Shown here piece after piece: positions 35,653-44,222 of a DNA stretch of 64,000 nucleotides (position 1 is its first letter; every line of letters begins with the position of its first letter). The notes under the pieces are model-generated. The model was not told the origin of the DNA. It saw only the letters and a list, made by a program, of their open reading frames with translations, and made no database searches. Source of the DNA: Nocardia macrotermitis (GTDB lineage Bacteria; Actinomycetota; Actinomycetes; Mycobacteriales; Mycobacteriaceae); the NCBI RefSeq assembly GCF_009604405.1, contig NZ_WEGK01000005.1, forward strand, positions 310,001 through 374,000, in the 5' to 3' direction. The translations under genes and the position numbers were made by a program.

Positions 35653-37422
35653 GTGCTGCTGCGGGTTGTGGCGTTGGTGTTGGCGGGTTCGGTGACGTTG
35701 CTCACCGGGTGTACGGCCAATCCGCCGCCGCCGATCGAGAGTACGGACAGTCCGAAGACGTTGCCCGCGACGCCGACCAAGACCACGGTGGTGGTGGCGG
35801 TGGACGACATCGGGATCGGGTTCAATCCGCATCTGCGGTCGAATCAGTCTCCGGCCACGGATGCCGTTGCGTCCATGGTGTTTCCGAGTCCGTTCCGGCC
35901 GGTGCCCTCGCCGACGACGCCCGGGGCGACCGATTGGGTGCCCGACAGTGCGTTGATGGTGTCGGCGGATGTGACGTCGCAGAATCCGTTCACCGTCACC
36001 TACAAGATCCAGGATCAGGCGTCCTGGTCCGATGGTGCGCCGATCGCGGCGGAGGATTTCCGGTATCTGTGGCAGCAGATGATCACCGAACCGGGGGTGG
36101 TCGATCCGGCCGGGTATCGGATGATCACCGATGTGAGCTCGTCGCAGGGCGGTAAGACGGTGACGGTCACCATGAACGGGGCCTACCCGGCGTGGCGGAG
36201 TCTGTTCACCGATCTGCTGCCCTCGCATCTGCTCAAGGACGCGCCCGGCGGATTCGAACGGGCGCTGACGCTCGATCGCGGGCTGATCGATCAGAATCCC
36301 ATCTCCGGCGGGCAGTTCCGGGTCAAACAGGCCGACGCCGGTCGCGAGGAGATCCTGCTCGAACGCAACGACCGGTACTGGGGCACACCGGCGGTGCCCG
36401 ATCAGATCCAGTTGCGCGGCGGCGGCACCACCGCGCAGGTCGCCGAATCGCTGCGGTCGGGTGATGCGCAGATGGCGCTGGTGCACGGCACGGCCGCGAC
36501 GCAGGCGCAGCTCGGCGCGGTGCCCTCGGTGCGGACCGCGATCATGCCGCAGGCCCGGGAGATGCAGTTGGTGCTCAACGGGCGCACCGGCGATCTCAGC
36601 GACGTCCGGGTGCGGCGCGCGGTGCTGGGTCTGGTGGATCCCGGACTGCTGGCCTCGGTCGGCGCGCAGACCGGCAGTTGGGTGGAACCCGCTCGCGCAC
36701 AGGTACTTTCGCCGTCCGATCCCGGATACGCCCCGACCCAGCCGCCGCGGATGAACGCGGATCAGGCGTTCGGATTGCTGGCCGAGGCGGGCTTCGCGCG
36801 CGCCCCCGAGACGCCGCCGACCAATTCCACGACCTCGCCCGCCCCGCAACCGCGTCAGGTCGCCAAGGACGGCAAGACGCTGACCATCAAGATCGGCGCG
36901 GTGGACAAGGACACCACCGCGCTCGCGGTCGCCAATACCGCCGCGGACCAATTGCGCAGTGCCGGAATCGATGCCAGCGTGCGCAACCTGCCCGCCGACG
37001 AGCTCTACGGTAAGGATCTGCTCGACGGCACCGTCGACGCGATCGTCGGCTGGGAGCAGGCCGGCGGCGATCCCGCGACCGTGCTGGCCTCGCGGTACGG
37101 CTGCCTGCCCGCGGTGCCCACCACCGGCCAGAACGACACCGCCACCACGCAGGCCGAGGTGATCCGCAAGGCTCCCGGCAACGTGTCCGGGGTGTGCGAT
37201 CCGACGTTGCAGGCGCAGATCGACGCGGCGCTGCGCGGTATCGATCTGCCCAAGGCGATCGCCCAGGCCGAGCCGAAGCTGTGGGATCTGGCGACCGTGC
37301 TGCCGATCGTGCAGGACAACGGCGTCGCCGCGGCCGGGCCGCGGATGGACGGGGTGTCGCTCAGCGGTTCGATCGAGGTCGGTATCTTCGGTGGCGCGGC
37401 GAACTGGCGGCGGCTGTCGTGA
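35653..37422 (+). CDS. lpqW: Lipoprotein LpqW (oligopeptide-binding-protein fold)
   Basis: 589 residues. The signal peptide LRVVALVLAGSVTLLTGC ends in a lipobox cysteine. The body has the SBP_5 fold: WSDGAPIAAEDFRYLWQQMI, then LERNDRYWGTPAVPDQIQL. In mycobacteria LpqW acts on the PIM/lipomannan branch point together with PimE, so its position near pimE is meaningful. GTG 35653 is chosen because the signal peptide begins there. It overlaps mshB by GTGA. Confidence 0.9.
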   Translation: MLLRVVALVLAGSVTLLTGCTANPPPPIESTDSPKTLPATPTKTTVVVAVDDIGIGFNPHLRSNQSPATDAVASMVFPSPFRPVPSPTTPGATDWVPDSALMVSADVTSQNPFTVTYKIQDQASWSDGAPIAAEDFRYLWQQMITEPGVVDPAGYRMITDVSSSQGGKTVTVTMNGAYPAWRSLFTDLLPSHLLKDAPGGFERALTLDRGLIDQNPISGGQFRVKQADAGREEILLERNDRYWGTPAVPDQIQLRGGGTTAQVAESLRSGDAQMALVHGTAATQAQLGAVPSVRTAIMPQAREMQLVLNGRTGDLSDVRVRRAVLGLVDPGLLASVGAQTGSWVEPARAQVLSPSDPGYAPTQPPRMNADQAFGLLAEAGFARAPETPPTNSTTSPAPQPRQVAKDGKTLTIKIGAVDKDTTALAVANTAADQLRSAGIDASVRNLPADELYGKDLLDGTVDAIVGWEQAGGDPATVLASRYGCLPAVPTTGQNDTATTQAEVIRKAPGNVSGVCDPTLQAQIDAALRGIDLPKAIAQAEPKLWDLATVLPIVQDNGVAAAGPRMDGVSLSGSIEVGIFGGAANWRRLS

Positions 37423-38336
37423 CCGGTGACGCCCCGGTCGGCGGCCTGCTGCTGGTGCACGCGCATCCGGACGACGAGACGATCGATACCGGCGGCACCA
37501 TCGCGCACTATCGGCGTCGGGGGGTGGCGGTGACCGTGGTGACCTGCACCCTCGGCGAGGAGGGCGAGGTCATCGGCGCGGAGTTGGCGCAGCTGGTGAG
37601 CTCCGCGGCCGATCAGCTCGGCGGTTATCGGATCGGCGAATTGTCCAGGGCCCTGGGCGAATTGGGTGCCGGGCCGCCGCTGTTCCTGGGTGGTGCGGGG
37701 CACTGGCGGGATTCGGGAATGTCGGGGACGACCGCCGCGCCGCGCGAATCGGAGGCGGCGCTGCATCCGCGGGCGTTCGTGAAATCCGGTGACGCCGCGG
37801 TCGAGGCGCTGACGCGGATTCTGCTCGAGACGCGGCCCGCGGTGGTGGTCGGCTACGACCCCAAGGGCGGGTACGGACATCCGGATCACCTTCGCGCACA
37901 CCGGATCACGATGGATGCGGTGGATCGCGCCGCCGAAAGTGGTTGGGACGTACCGAAACTCTACTGGTCCGTCACCGATGCGACGGTGTTGCGGTTGCAC
38001 ACCGAGGCGTTGGCCCGCCGCACGGTGGACCAGCTGCCGGGCGCACTCCCGGCCGGTTGGATCCTGCCCGCCGAAGGGGAATTGGCTTGCGTGCCAAGTG
38101 AATCGGTGACCACCACCATCGACGTCTCCGAGGTGCTCCCCGCCAAACGCGCTGCCTTGCGCGCCCACGCGACCCAGGTCGCCGTGGCTCCGTCGGGCCG
38201 CGAATTCGCCCTCTCGAACGATATCGCCCAGCCGATCCTGCCCGAGGAGCACTACATCCTCGTGCGCGGGCAGCGGGGCGAGGTCGGCCCCGACGGACGC
38301 GAACACGATCTGTTCGCTGGTCTGGATCTGCCCTAG
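37419..38336 (+). CDS. mshB: GlcNAc-Ins deacetylase MshB (mycothiol biosynthesis)
   Basis: 305 residues, LmbE/PIG-L-type zinc deacetylase. It removes acetate from GlcNAc-inositol in mycothiol synthesis. Zinc-binding AHPDDET is at the N-terminus, and the third ligand is in YGHPDHLRAH. CTLGEEGEVIGAELAQL is typical of MshB. The start GTG 37419 overlaps the lpqW stop, so the two are coupled. Confidence 0.95.
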   Translation: MTGDAPVGGLLLVHAHPDDETIDTGGTIAHYRRRGVAVTVVTCTLGEEGEVIGAELAQLVSSAADQLGGYRIGELSRALGELGAGPPLFLGGAGHWRDSGMSGTTAAPRESEAALHPRAFVKSGDAAVEALTRILLETRPAVVVGYDPKGGYGHPDHLRAHRITMDAVDRAAESGWDVPKLYWSVTDATVLRLHTEALARRTVDQLPGALPAGWILPAEGELACVPSESVTTTIDVSEVLPAKRAALRAHATQVAVAPSGREFALSNDIAQPILPEEHYILVRGQRGEVGPDGREHDLFAGLDLP

Positions 38337-38708
38337 CGCCCCTGGATACCCGTCCGGTCATTGCGCTGATTCGGGATGTTCGCAGAGCTATCGAGGCGCG
38401 GGGAGCAGGTCATACGGCGAATACCTGAGTAGACAGAGGGTTGGCCGCGCCCTGGTGATCTGAGCGCTGATCGGGTGTTCGCGGCGTGCCGAAGTCGTGC
38501 TGGTTTCGGGCGGCTGGCGCAGACCTCTGATCGGTCCGGGTGGTGAGCGACAACTTGTCCGACGATGATGCATCGGCGCGCGGTCGTGGCGAACGCGGTG
38601 ACGTCGGCGAGAGTGGCTCCGGGCTGGGGAAGTTCATGTCGGACGGCAGTGTGCCCGATCCGTGTCGCGATCTTGTGACGGTCGGCGCGGCGGTGTATCG
38701 GGCGGCTC
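38337..38708. other. Intergenic region between mshB and the small coupled protein
   Basis: No gene, strong hairpin or repeat is recognised in these ~370 bases. The right end leads into the -10 element of the 38722 gene. Confidence 0.5.
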
Positions 38709-38714
38709 TAGACT
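38709..38714 (+). promoter_or_regulatory. -10 hexamer TAGACT, leaderless start at 38722
   Basis: TAGACT is followed by seven bases and the ATG at 38722. No Shine-Dalgarno-like sequence intervenes, so a leaderless transcript is likely. Confidence 0.55.
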
Positions 38715-38721
38715 GAGCGGC

Positions 38722-38880
38722 ATGTACAACTGGAGTTTGCAGGATGCCATTGTGGCGTTCGTGCAGAGTCAGCAGCCGCATTTCCAGGCGCAGCACGAGC
38801 TGTATCTGTCGGTGCTGTACTCGGTCGTCGATATGCAGAGTCACCTGTTGACACTGCTCGGCTTCCCGCCCGTCCAGTGA
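38722..38880 (+). CDS. Small 52-residue protein coupled to a membrane protein
   Basis: 52 residues: MYNWSLQDAIVAFVQSQQ, then a helical region with two short hydrophobic stretches ending LLTLLGFPPVQ. The coding assignment rests on a -10 element 7 nt upstream of the ATG and on a GTGA overlap between its stop and the next gene. It may be an accessory subunit of that membrane protein. Function unknown. Confidence 0.65.
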   Translation: MYNWSLQDAIVAFVQSQQPHFQAQHELYLSVLYSVVDMQSHLLTLLGFPPVQ

Positions 38881-39320
38881 CGGCGCCGACGATCGGCCGC
38901 ACGGAATCCTCGGCGGAGGAGCAGCGGCCCGGATATCTGCTGGCCGGTGTGGCGCTGGCGGTGCTGCTGGTCTTCAACGGGCTGCTGACCTTCGCGGTCG
39001 AGGTGTTGTATCTGCCGAGTTATATCGGTGCGACTCCGTTCCCGATCAGCGCGCTCTTCGCGGCGGTGATCAATCTGGTGCTGGTGATGGGGATGGCGAC
39101 GGTGGTATCGAGTCCGGCCATGATGTCGCTGCCGGTGCTGGTGTGGCTGGTCGGTTTCGTGGTGTGCCTGACCACCGGGCCCGGCGGGGATGTGATCCTC
39201 ACCGACAGTTGGACCACCCCGCTGTTCCTGGCCTGCGGTGTGATTCCGGCGGGCGGTTATCTGTTCTGGCGCGGGTATGTGCTGCCCGCGCGCAATGCGG
39301 GGAAGGCCGCGCGGCGCTGA
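38877..39320 (+). CDS. Rv1171-like four-helix membrane protein
   Basis: 147 residues with four predicted membrane helices (LAGVALAVLLVFNGLLTF, ALFAAVINLVLVMGMATV, LPVLVWLVGFVVCLTT, LFLACGVIPAGGYLFW). The position after mshB matches M. tuberculosis Rv1171, an uncharacterised membrane protein. The GTG start overlaps the stop of the 52-residue gene. Confidence 0.85.
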   Translation: MTAPTIGRTESSAEEQRPGYLLAGVALAVLLVFNGLLTFAVEVLYLPSYIGATPFPISALFAAVINLVLVMGMATVVSSPAMMSLPVLVWLVGFVVCLTTGPGGDVILTDSWTTPLFLACGVIPAGGYLFWRGYVLPARNAGKAARR

Positions 39321-39333
39321 GGTTCGGGCGTGC

Positions 39334-41091
39334 TCAGCGGTGCCCGAGACGTCCGGGTGTCACCGCCTCGATCAGCGACCACGCCTGATGCAGCGGAACA
39401 TCCACGACCCGGTACCGCTTCTTACCCGCGGCCGTCGCGGCGACCAGGGTGGCCAGGCCCGCGCGACGTTGGAAGAAGGTCTGGCGGACGGTCCAGCCGA
39501 TGATGCCGGGTGCCTCGAGGCAGTCGCGGTCGCGGTCCAGGGAGCCGTTGCGGGTGATCAGCCAGGTCGGTCCCGTGGCGTCGCCGGGGATCACGGCATG
39601 TCCCAGGCCCCGGTAGCGATCCTGCGCCAACGCCAGCGCGATCACCGCGACGACCGCGAGCACGATCCACGACCACGCCGGAATCCCCAGTCCCGCAACG
39701 TCTATCACCGCCATGATCACCGCGATCACCACTAGTGGCACCAGTGCACGGGTGAACCGCCGCCGCCGGGCGCGGCTGCCGTGCGGGATCAGGGCGACGT
39801 GTACGGGCGCGGCCGCATCTTTCGTACCGCTGAAGTCATTCGATGCGGATTGCCTTGCGGGAGGGCATATTTCATCGATGCTGGTGACCGCAGTGGTCGA
39901 TCCCCAGCTCGTTATACGGGCTGCGGGCGTGTCGGCATTCGGGGTCCGGCGATCGGTCTCCGCGTGCTCGACCGCGTCGCTCGATGACTGGTAATCCGTT
40001 GCTGCGCCGTATGTTTCACCCTCGACAAGAGGTTCGGACTCGCGATGTCGCCGGCGGCTGGTGAGCAACTGGGCGAGGGTGTGGTCCACGGCGGTGCGCG
40101 GGGCCTGGGGCAGGATCTTCTGCCGGGAACCGGTGCCGGTCATGATGGCGTCGAGTTCCGCGCCGCCCGCGAGCCGCAGCAGCAGTGGTTCCTTGAGCGT
40201 CGCGCCGCGCAGACGGGCCAGATCCAGCGTGGTCTGGCGGGTGGTGAACAGGCCGTGGCTGATGTGCAGGGTGCGGCCGTCGTCGATGACGCGCAGGCCG
40301 AAATACGTTGTCAGATAACGCAGACAGTCGCCGAGTGTCACCACCACGATCAGCGCCACCAGCACGATCACGACGGTCATCGCGATGAAAACCGCACCGC
40401 GCGTACCGATCTCCTTGACCGTCTCGGAGTTGAACAGCACGCTGGCGACGCCGAACTTGAAGGCCAGACCGACGATCGGCGCGATGACCGCCAGTCCGCG
40501 CAGGGACAGCGGCGCATAACGGACCCAGCCCGCTTGCCAATGTCCGATCTCGATTCCCTTGTGCGGCTGGGAATCCGGCTGTTTGACCTGTGGAACATGC
40601 TGTCCCGCAGGTGATTCCACGTCGTGCAGCAGCAGTGCGCGCAGTTCGGGCACCTGCCGGGCGTCCACCCCGTCGAGATGGAACCGTTCCTGCTTGTCTG
40701 CCTGCTGGCCGGTGCCGATGGCCAGCACCACCAGCCCGAGCAGTCGGTGCATCAGATCCGCGTGCACGTCCACCGAGCGGATGCGTGAGCGCGGCACCGT
40801 CAACGTCTTGCGTTGCAGCAGCCCGCGCCGCAATTGCACGGTGTCCGGGCCGATCCGGTAGGTGGTGGTGAACCAGCGCGTGACTGCCAGCCCGACGATC
40901 ACCGCCAGCGCCGCCAGGCTCCACATCGGATTGTCGCTGCGGCTGCCCGCGATGACGGTCACGATCAGCACCGGGATGAAGCGCACCACCTCACGCACCG
41001 GATGCAACAGCAGCATCCGGCCGTCCAGCCGACGCCAGGGGACCGCGGACGTGCCGGTCGTCGCGGCGCCGATCGGCTCCGGTGCGGTCAC
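39334..41091 (-). CDS. Bacterial PH-domain membrane protein (YdbT-like)
   Basis: 585 residues with three bPH2 (DUF304) modules. They lie around residues 75-140 (TVQLRRGLLQRKTLTVPRSR), 270-345 (LHISHGLFTTRQTTLDLARL) and 500-580 (CLEAPGIIGWTVRQTFFQR). Paired membrane helices precede each module. A variable Ser/Thr-rich insert separates modules two and three. The function of YdbT/YdbS pairs is not settled; membrane association or secretion-linked roles are proposed. The GTG start overlaps the stop of its partner gene. Confidence 0.88.
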   Translation of the reverse strand: MTAPEPIGAATTGTSAVPWRRLDGRMLLLHPVREVVRFIPVLIVTVIAGSRSDNPMWSLAALAVIVGLAVTRWFTTTYRIGPDTVQLRRGLLQRKTLTVPRSRIRSVDVHADLMHRLLGLVVLAIGTGQQADKQERFHLDGVDARQVPELRALLLHDVESPAGQHVPQVKQPDSQPHKGIEIGHWQAGWVRYAPLSLRGLAVIAPIVGLAFKFGVASVLFNSETVKEIGTRGAVFIAMTVVIVLVALIVVVTLGDCLRYLTTYFGLRVIDDGRTLHISHGLFTTRQTTLDLARLRGATLKEPLLLRLAGGAELDAIMTGTGSRQKILPQAPRTAVDHTLAQLLTSRRRHRESEPLVEGETYGAATDYQSSSDAVEHAETDRRTPNADTPAARITSWGSTTAVTSIDEICPPARQSASNDFSGTKDAAAPVHVALIPHGSRARRRRFTRALVPLVVIAVIMAVIDVAGLGIPAWSWIVLAVVAVIALALAQDRYRGLGHAVIPGDATGPTWLITRNGSLDRDRDCLEAPGIIGWTVRQTFFQRRAGLATLVAATAAGKKRYRVVDVPLHQAWSLIEAVTPGRLGHR

Positions 41092-41600
41092 GTCGCATCT
41101 CCCTGGTGCGTCGCGGCGACCTCGGTCAACCGCTCGACGGTCTGTTCGGCCGTCGCCAGATCCAGTGCGGGAATTCGTACCGCGCCCGCGGAGGACGCCG
41201 TGGTCACCGTGACGGTCGCCAGGCCGAGCAGGCGTTCGAGCGGGCCGCGATGCGTGTCGACGGTCTGCACCCGGCTGATCGGCGCGACGCGGCTCTCCTG
41301 GGTGAACCAGCCGGTGCGGGTGTACACCGCATCGGCGGTGACCTCCCAGCGATGCACCGCGTACCGCCACATCGGCACCCCGGCGACATGCGCCGCGGCC
41401 ACCACCAGCGTGATCACCAGCGCGAGCACCTGCCAGGGACGGTGCGCGGAATCCGAGAGGAACCACACCACCTCGGCGATCACGACGATCACCCAGCCGA
41501 TCGCCGCCGGTATCGCCCAGAGCGTCTTCGCGCGCGGACTCGGCCGCCACGCCGGTTCCGCGAGAACGGTTCGCCCTGCTGGAGTTTGCTCCTGGCCCAT
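41088..41600 (-). CDS. Bacterial PH-domain membrane protein (YdbS-like)
   Basis: 170 residues. Two membrane helices (LWAIPAAIGWVIVVIAEVVW, WQVLALVITLVVAAAHVAG) are followed by one bPH2 module: YAVHRWEVTADAVYTRTGWF, then SRVAPISRVQTVDTHRGPLE. It is coupled by a GTGA overlap to the three-module partner, the standard YdbS-YdbT arrangement. ATG 41600 has GGAGGGG just upstream; ATG 41636 is an alternative start. Confidence 0.88.
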   Translation of the reverse strand: MGQEQTPAGRTVLAEPAWRPSPRAKTLWAIPAAIGWVIVVIAEVVWFLSDSAHRPWQVLALVITLVVAAAHVAGVPMWRYAVHRWEVTADAVYTRTGWFTQESRVAPISRVQTVDTHRGPLERLLGLATVTVTTASSAGAVRIPALDLATAEQTVERLTEVAATHQGDAT

Positions 41601-41802
41601 CGCCCCTCCGTATGCCATACCGCCATAGTGCATCAAATCGGACGGTCACGCGGCTACTGTGACTGCTGCGTGTGTGCGGGCCCGGAGTTCCCGCTGATTC
41701 GGACGGATTGCCCCCGATCCGGAGGACTCGGAATAGGGTGCGCGGGCGGCGAGTTGTCTCACCTCACAGGCACCGAAGGGAGAACTGTCGGATGGTTGGC
41801 GC

Positions 41803-43143
41803 ATGATCGAGAGCGTGACGGAGCTACCTGTACCGGGCGTCCCGGTCGCCGTGCCCACGGCCTCGGCGATGCGTGCGGCATTGCGGCGCGTGCGCGAGGG
41901 AGTCGGACTCGAACTCGACGATGCCGTGGTGCTGTTACACGCGCGCGGCGCGGATCTGGCGGAGCTGTGCGAAGCGGCGGCCCGGGTGCGCGACGCGGGA
42001 TTGCGTGCGACGTACGGCGATCGCGAGTCCGCGCTGCCGATCACCTACTCGCGCAAGGTCTTCATCCCGCTGACCAATCTGTGTCGCGACGTCTGCCACT
42101 ACTGCACGTTCGTCACCGTCCCCGGCAAGCTGCGCGCCGCGGGCCGGGGGATGTATCTGGAGCCGGACGAGGTCCTCGAGATCGCTCGCAATGGTGCTGA
42201 AATGGGTTGTAAGGAAGCACTTTTCACGCTCGGGGATCGACCCGAGGAGCGCTGGCCCGAGGCCCGGCAGTGGCTCGACGAGCGCGGGTACAGCTCCACG
42301 CTGGATTACGTGCGCGCCATGGCGATCCGGGTGCTCGAGGAAACCGGTCTGCTCCCGCATCTGAATCCGGGGGTCATGAGCCAGGAGGAGATCGCGCGCC
42401 TCAAGCCCACCGCGCCCTCGATGGGCATGATGCTCGAGACCACCTCCGAGCGGCTGTTCACCCAGCGTGGGCAGGCCCATTACGGCAGCCCGGACAAGAA
42501 TCCGGCGGTCCGGTTGCGCGCGCTGAACGACGCGGGCCGCGAGTCGGTGCCGTTCACCACCGGCATCCTGATCGGCATCGGCGAGAACATGACCGAGCGG
42601 GCCGAGTCGATCCTGGCGATCGCGAAGTCGCACAACGAATTCGGGCACGTGCAGGAGGTGATCGTGCAGAACTTCCTGGCCAAACAGGACACCGCGATGC
42701 GCCACAGTCCCGACGCGAATCTCGAGGAATTCCGCGCCGCCATCGCCGTGACCAGGCTGCTCCTCGGCCCGAACATGCGCATCCAGGCCCCGCCGAACCT
42801 GGTCTCCCTCGAGGAGTGCCGCGCCCTGCTCGACGCCGGAATCGACGACTGGGGCGGCGTCTCCCCGCTGACCCCCGACCACGTCAATCCCGAGCGCCCC
42901 TGGCCGAACCTGGACACCCTCGCCGAACTCACCGCCCAGTGCGGTTACGTTCTCACCGAGCGGCTCACCGCGCACCCGCGCTACATCCTGGCCGGTTCCC
43001 CCTGGATCGCCCCGCAGGTTACGGAACATGTTGCGGCACTTGCCGATCCGCACATCGGGCTGGCGTTGTCGGTGAACCCGCAGGGCCACCCTTGGCGCGA
43101 ACGGGGCGGAGCGGTCACCGCGGTACCGCTCTCGGTGGGATGA
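41803..43143 (+). CDS. cofG: FO synthase CofG part only (first half of FbiC)
   Basis: 446 residues. This radical-SAM enzyme makes 7,8-didemethyl-8-hydroxy-5-deazariboflavin (FO) for coenzyme F420. The iron-sulfur motif is [10 protein letters not shown] (CxxxCxxC), and [31 protein letters not shown] and [15 protein letters not shown] follow. The usual actinobacterial FbiC is ~860 residues with a second radical-SAM half (CofH). Here the frame stops right after the CofG half, in the normal linker position, and an unrelated Uma2 gene follows. The fdxC-dapC neighbours show this is the ordinary fbiC locus. The cofH function must be encoded elsewhere or is lost. Confidence 0.9.
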   Translation: MIESVTELPVPGVPVAVPTASAMRAALRRVREGVGLELDDAVVLLHARGADLAELCEAAARVRDAGLRATYGDRESALPITYSRKVFIPLTNLCRDVCHYCTFVTVPGKLRAAGRGMYLEPDEVLEIARNGAEMGCKEALFTLGDRPEERWPEARQWLDERGYSSTLDYVRAMAIRVLEETGLLPHLNPGVMSQEEIARLKPTAPSMGMMLETTSERLFTQRGQAHYGSPDKNPAVRLRALNDAGRESVPFTTGILIGIGENMTERAESILAIAKSHNEFGHVQEVIVQNFLAKQDTAMRHSPDANLEEFRAAIAVTRLLLGPNMRIQAPPNLVSLEECRALLDAGIDDWGGVSPLTPDHVNPERPWPNLDTLAELTAQCGYVLTERLTAHPRYILAGSPWIAPQVTEHVAALADPHIGLALSVNPQGHPWRERGGAVTAVPLSVG

Positions 43144-43157
43144 GTGCGCGCGGCGGT

Positions 43158-43163
43158 TACGAT
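43158..43163 (+). promoter_or_regulatory. -10 hexamer TACGAT before the Uma2 gene
   Basis: TACGAT is followed by six bases and GTG 43170, a spacing that fits a leaderless start. The in-frame ATG at 43140, which overlaps the cofG stop, is the competing start. Confidence 0.45.
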
Positions 43164-43169
43164 GGCAGC

Positions 43170-43787
43170 GTGACCGCGAGCTGGCCTCGGGCCCAACAGG
43201 AGCCGATCTCCTGGGAAGCCTTCCTTGATCTCGACGAGGACATCCGGCGTGAGCTGGAGATCGTCGACGGGTACGTCGTGCCTCGCGAACAGCGAGGCCG
43301 AGATCACCAGAAGGTCGGGACCCGATTGTCCCTCGCCTTGGAGCAGGCCGCCGTCGGCGAGATGCGCCGGGGTGGGGGTGAGCCCTGCTACGAAACCAAC
43401 ACCGAGATCGATGTGTTGTTGTGGGAGGTACCCGCTACCGCTCGCAAACCGGATTTCGTCCTGCATCGATGCCTTCCCGAGTACGAGCAGCTGACCGCCG
43501 AGCATTGCCTGATCGTCGGCGAGGTGTTGTCGACCTGGTCGGCGAGGCGTGATCGAGTTCACAAGATGAGCGACTACGCCGACGCCGGGATCCCGCACTA
43601 CTGGATCATCAGCTTCGACAAAGTCGGTGTTCTGACGATCGAACGGTATGCGTTGTCGGCGCGAACGGGCCCGTACACGCACATAGGGACGTCGCATCGG
43701 GATATGAGTCCGGTGGCGGTGTCGGTCTCGGATCCGTTCCGGCTGGAGTTGCTCTGGTCGGATCTCGAGGTGGCACCGCGGATCTGA
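43170..43787 (+). CDS. Uma2-family putative endonuclease
   Basis: 205 residues with a PD-(D/E)xK-type Uma2 domain: ISWEAFLDLDEDIRRELEIV, EIDVLLWEVPATARKPDFVL (acidic and Lys positions), LIVGEVLSTWSARRDRVHKM and GIPHYWIISFD. The biological role of Uma2 proteins is poorly known; they are often mobile. It sits exactly where the CofH half of FbiC would be expected. Start choices are GTG 43170 (with a -10 element) and ATG 43140 (overlapping the cofG stop). Confidence 0.87.
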   Translation: MTASWPRAQQEPISWEAFLDLDEDIRRELEIVDGYVVPREQRGRDHQKVGTRLSLALEQAAVGEMRRGGGEPCYETNTEIDVLLWEVPATARKPDFVLHRCLPEYEQLTAEHCLIVGEVLSTWSARRDRVHKMSDYADAGIPHYWIISFDKVGVLTIERYALSARTGPYTHIGTSHRDMSPVAVSVSDPFRLELLWSDLEVAPRI

Positions 43788-43794
43788 CCGAAAG

Positions 43795-43813
43795 TTAGGC
43801 AAGGCTGACCAGT
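43795..43813 (+). promoter_or_regulatory. Possible IdeR/DtxR-type iron box upstream of fdxC
   Basis: TTAGGCAAGGCTGACCAGT matches the 19-bp IdeR consensus (TTAGGTTAGGCTAACCTAA) at 13 positions, with the left half best kept. It lies 74 bp upstream of the ferredoxin start. Iron control of a ferredoxin gene is plausible, but the match is below that of strong sites. Confidence 0.35.
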
Positions 43814-43887
43814 AGTAATGTGTGATGCCGGGATACTGTTGCGCGGGCGGAGTATCCCGCAGGCGAGGACAGACTAGGAGAGCGGCA

Positions 43888-44211
43888 GTGCCGTACATCA
43901 TCGCTGAACCGTGCGTTGACGTGAAGGACAAGGCGTGCATCGAGGAATGCCCCGTGGATTGCATCTACGAGGGTGGTCGCATGCTGTACATCCATCCCGA
44001 CGAGTGCGTGGACTGTGGTGCATGTGAGCCGGTGTGTCCGGTGGAAGCGATCTTCTACGAGGACGACACCCCGGACCAGTGGAGCGGGTACGTCAACGCC
44101 AATGTCGACTTCTTCGACGACCTGGGTTCCCCGGGCGGCGCGACGAAGGTCGGCAAGGTGGACTTCGACCCGCCGTTCATCGCGGCGCTGCCGCCGATGG
44201 CGAGCGAGTAA
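43888..44211 (+). CDS. fdxC: 7Fe ferredoxin FdxC
   Basis: 107 residues. A [3Fe-4S]/[4Fe-4S] ferredoxin with CVDVKDKACIEECPVDCI followed by CVDCGACEPVCPVEAI. The C-terminal extension (FFDDLGSPGGATKVG) is typical of the actinobacterial FdxA/FdxC type. It is an electron donor, for example to cytochromes P450. GTG 43888 has AGGAGAG upstream. The 11-bp gap to dapC matches the conserved Rv1177-Rv1178 order. Confidence 0.95.
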   Translation: MPYIIAEPCVDVKDKACIEECPVDCIYEGGRMLYIHPDECVDCGACEPVCPVEAIFYEDDTPDQWSGYVNANVDFFDDLGSPGGATKVGKVDFDPPFIAALPPMASE

Positions 44212-44222
44212 CGACGTTGGGA

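Noticed and set aside
40016..40924. Second long minus-strand frame inside the PH-domain gene
   Set aside because: It overlaps the bPH2 gene in another frame and has the Arg/Gly/Ala composition of a frame shadow.
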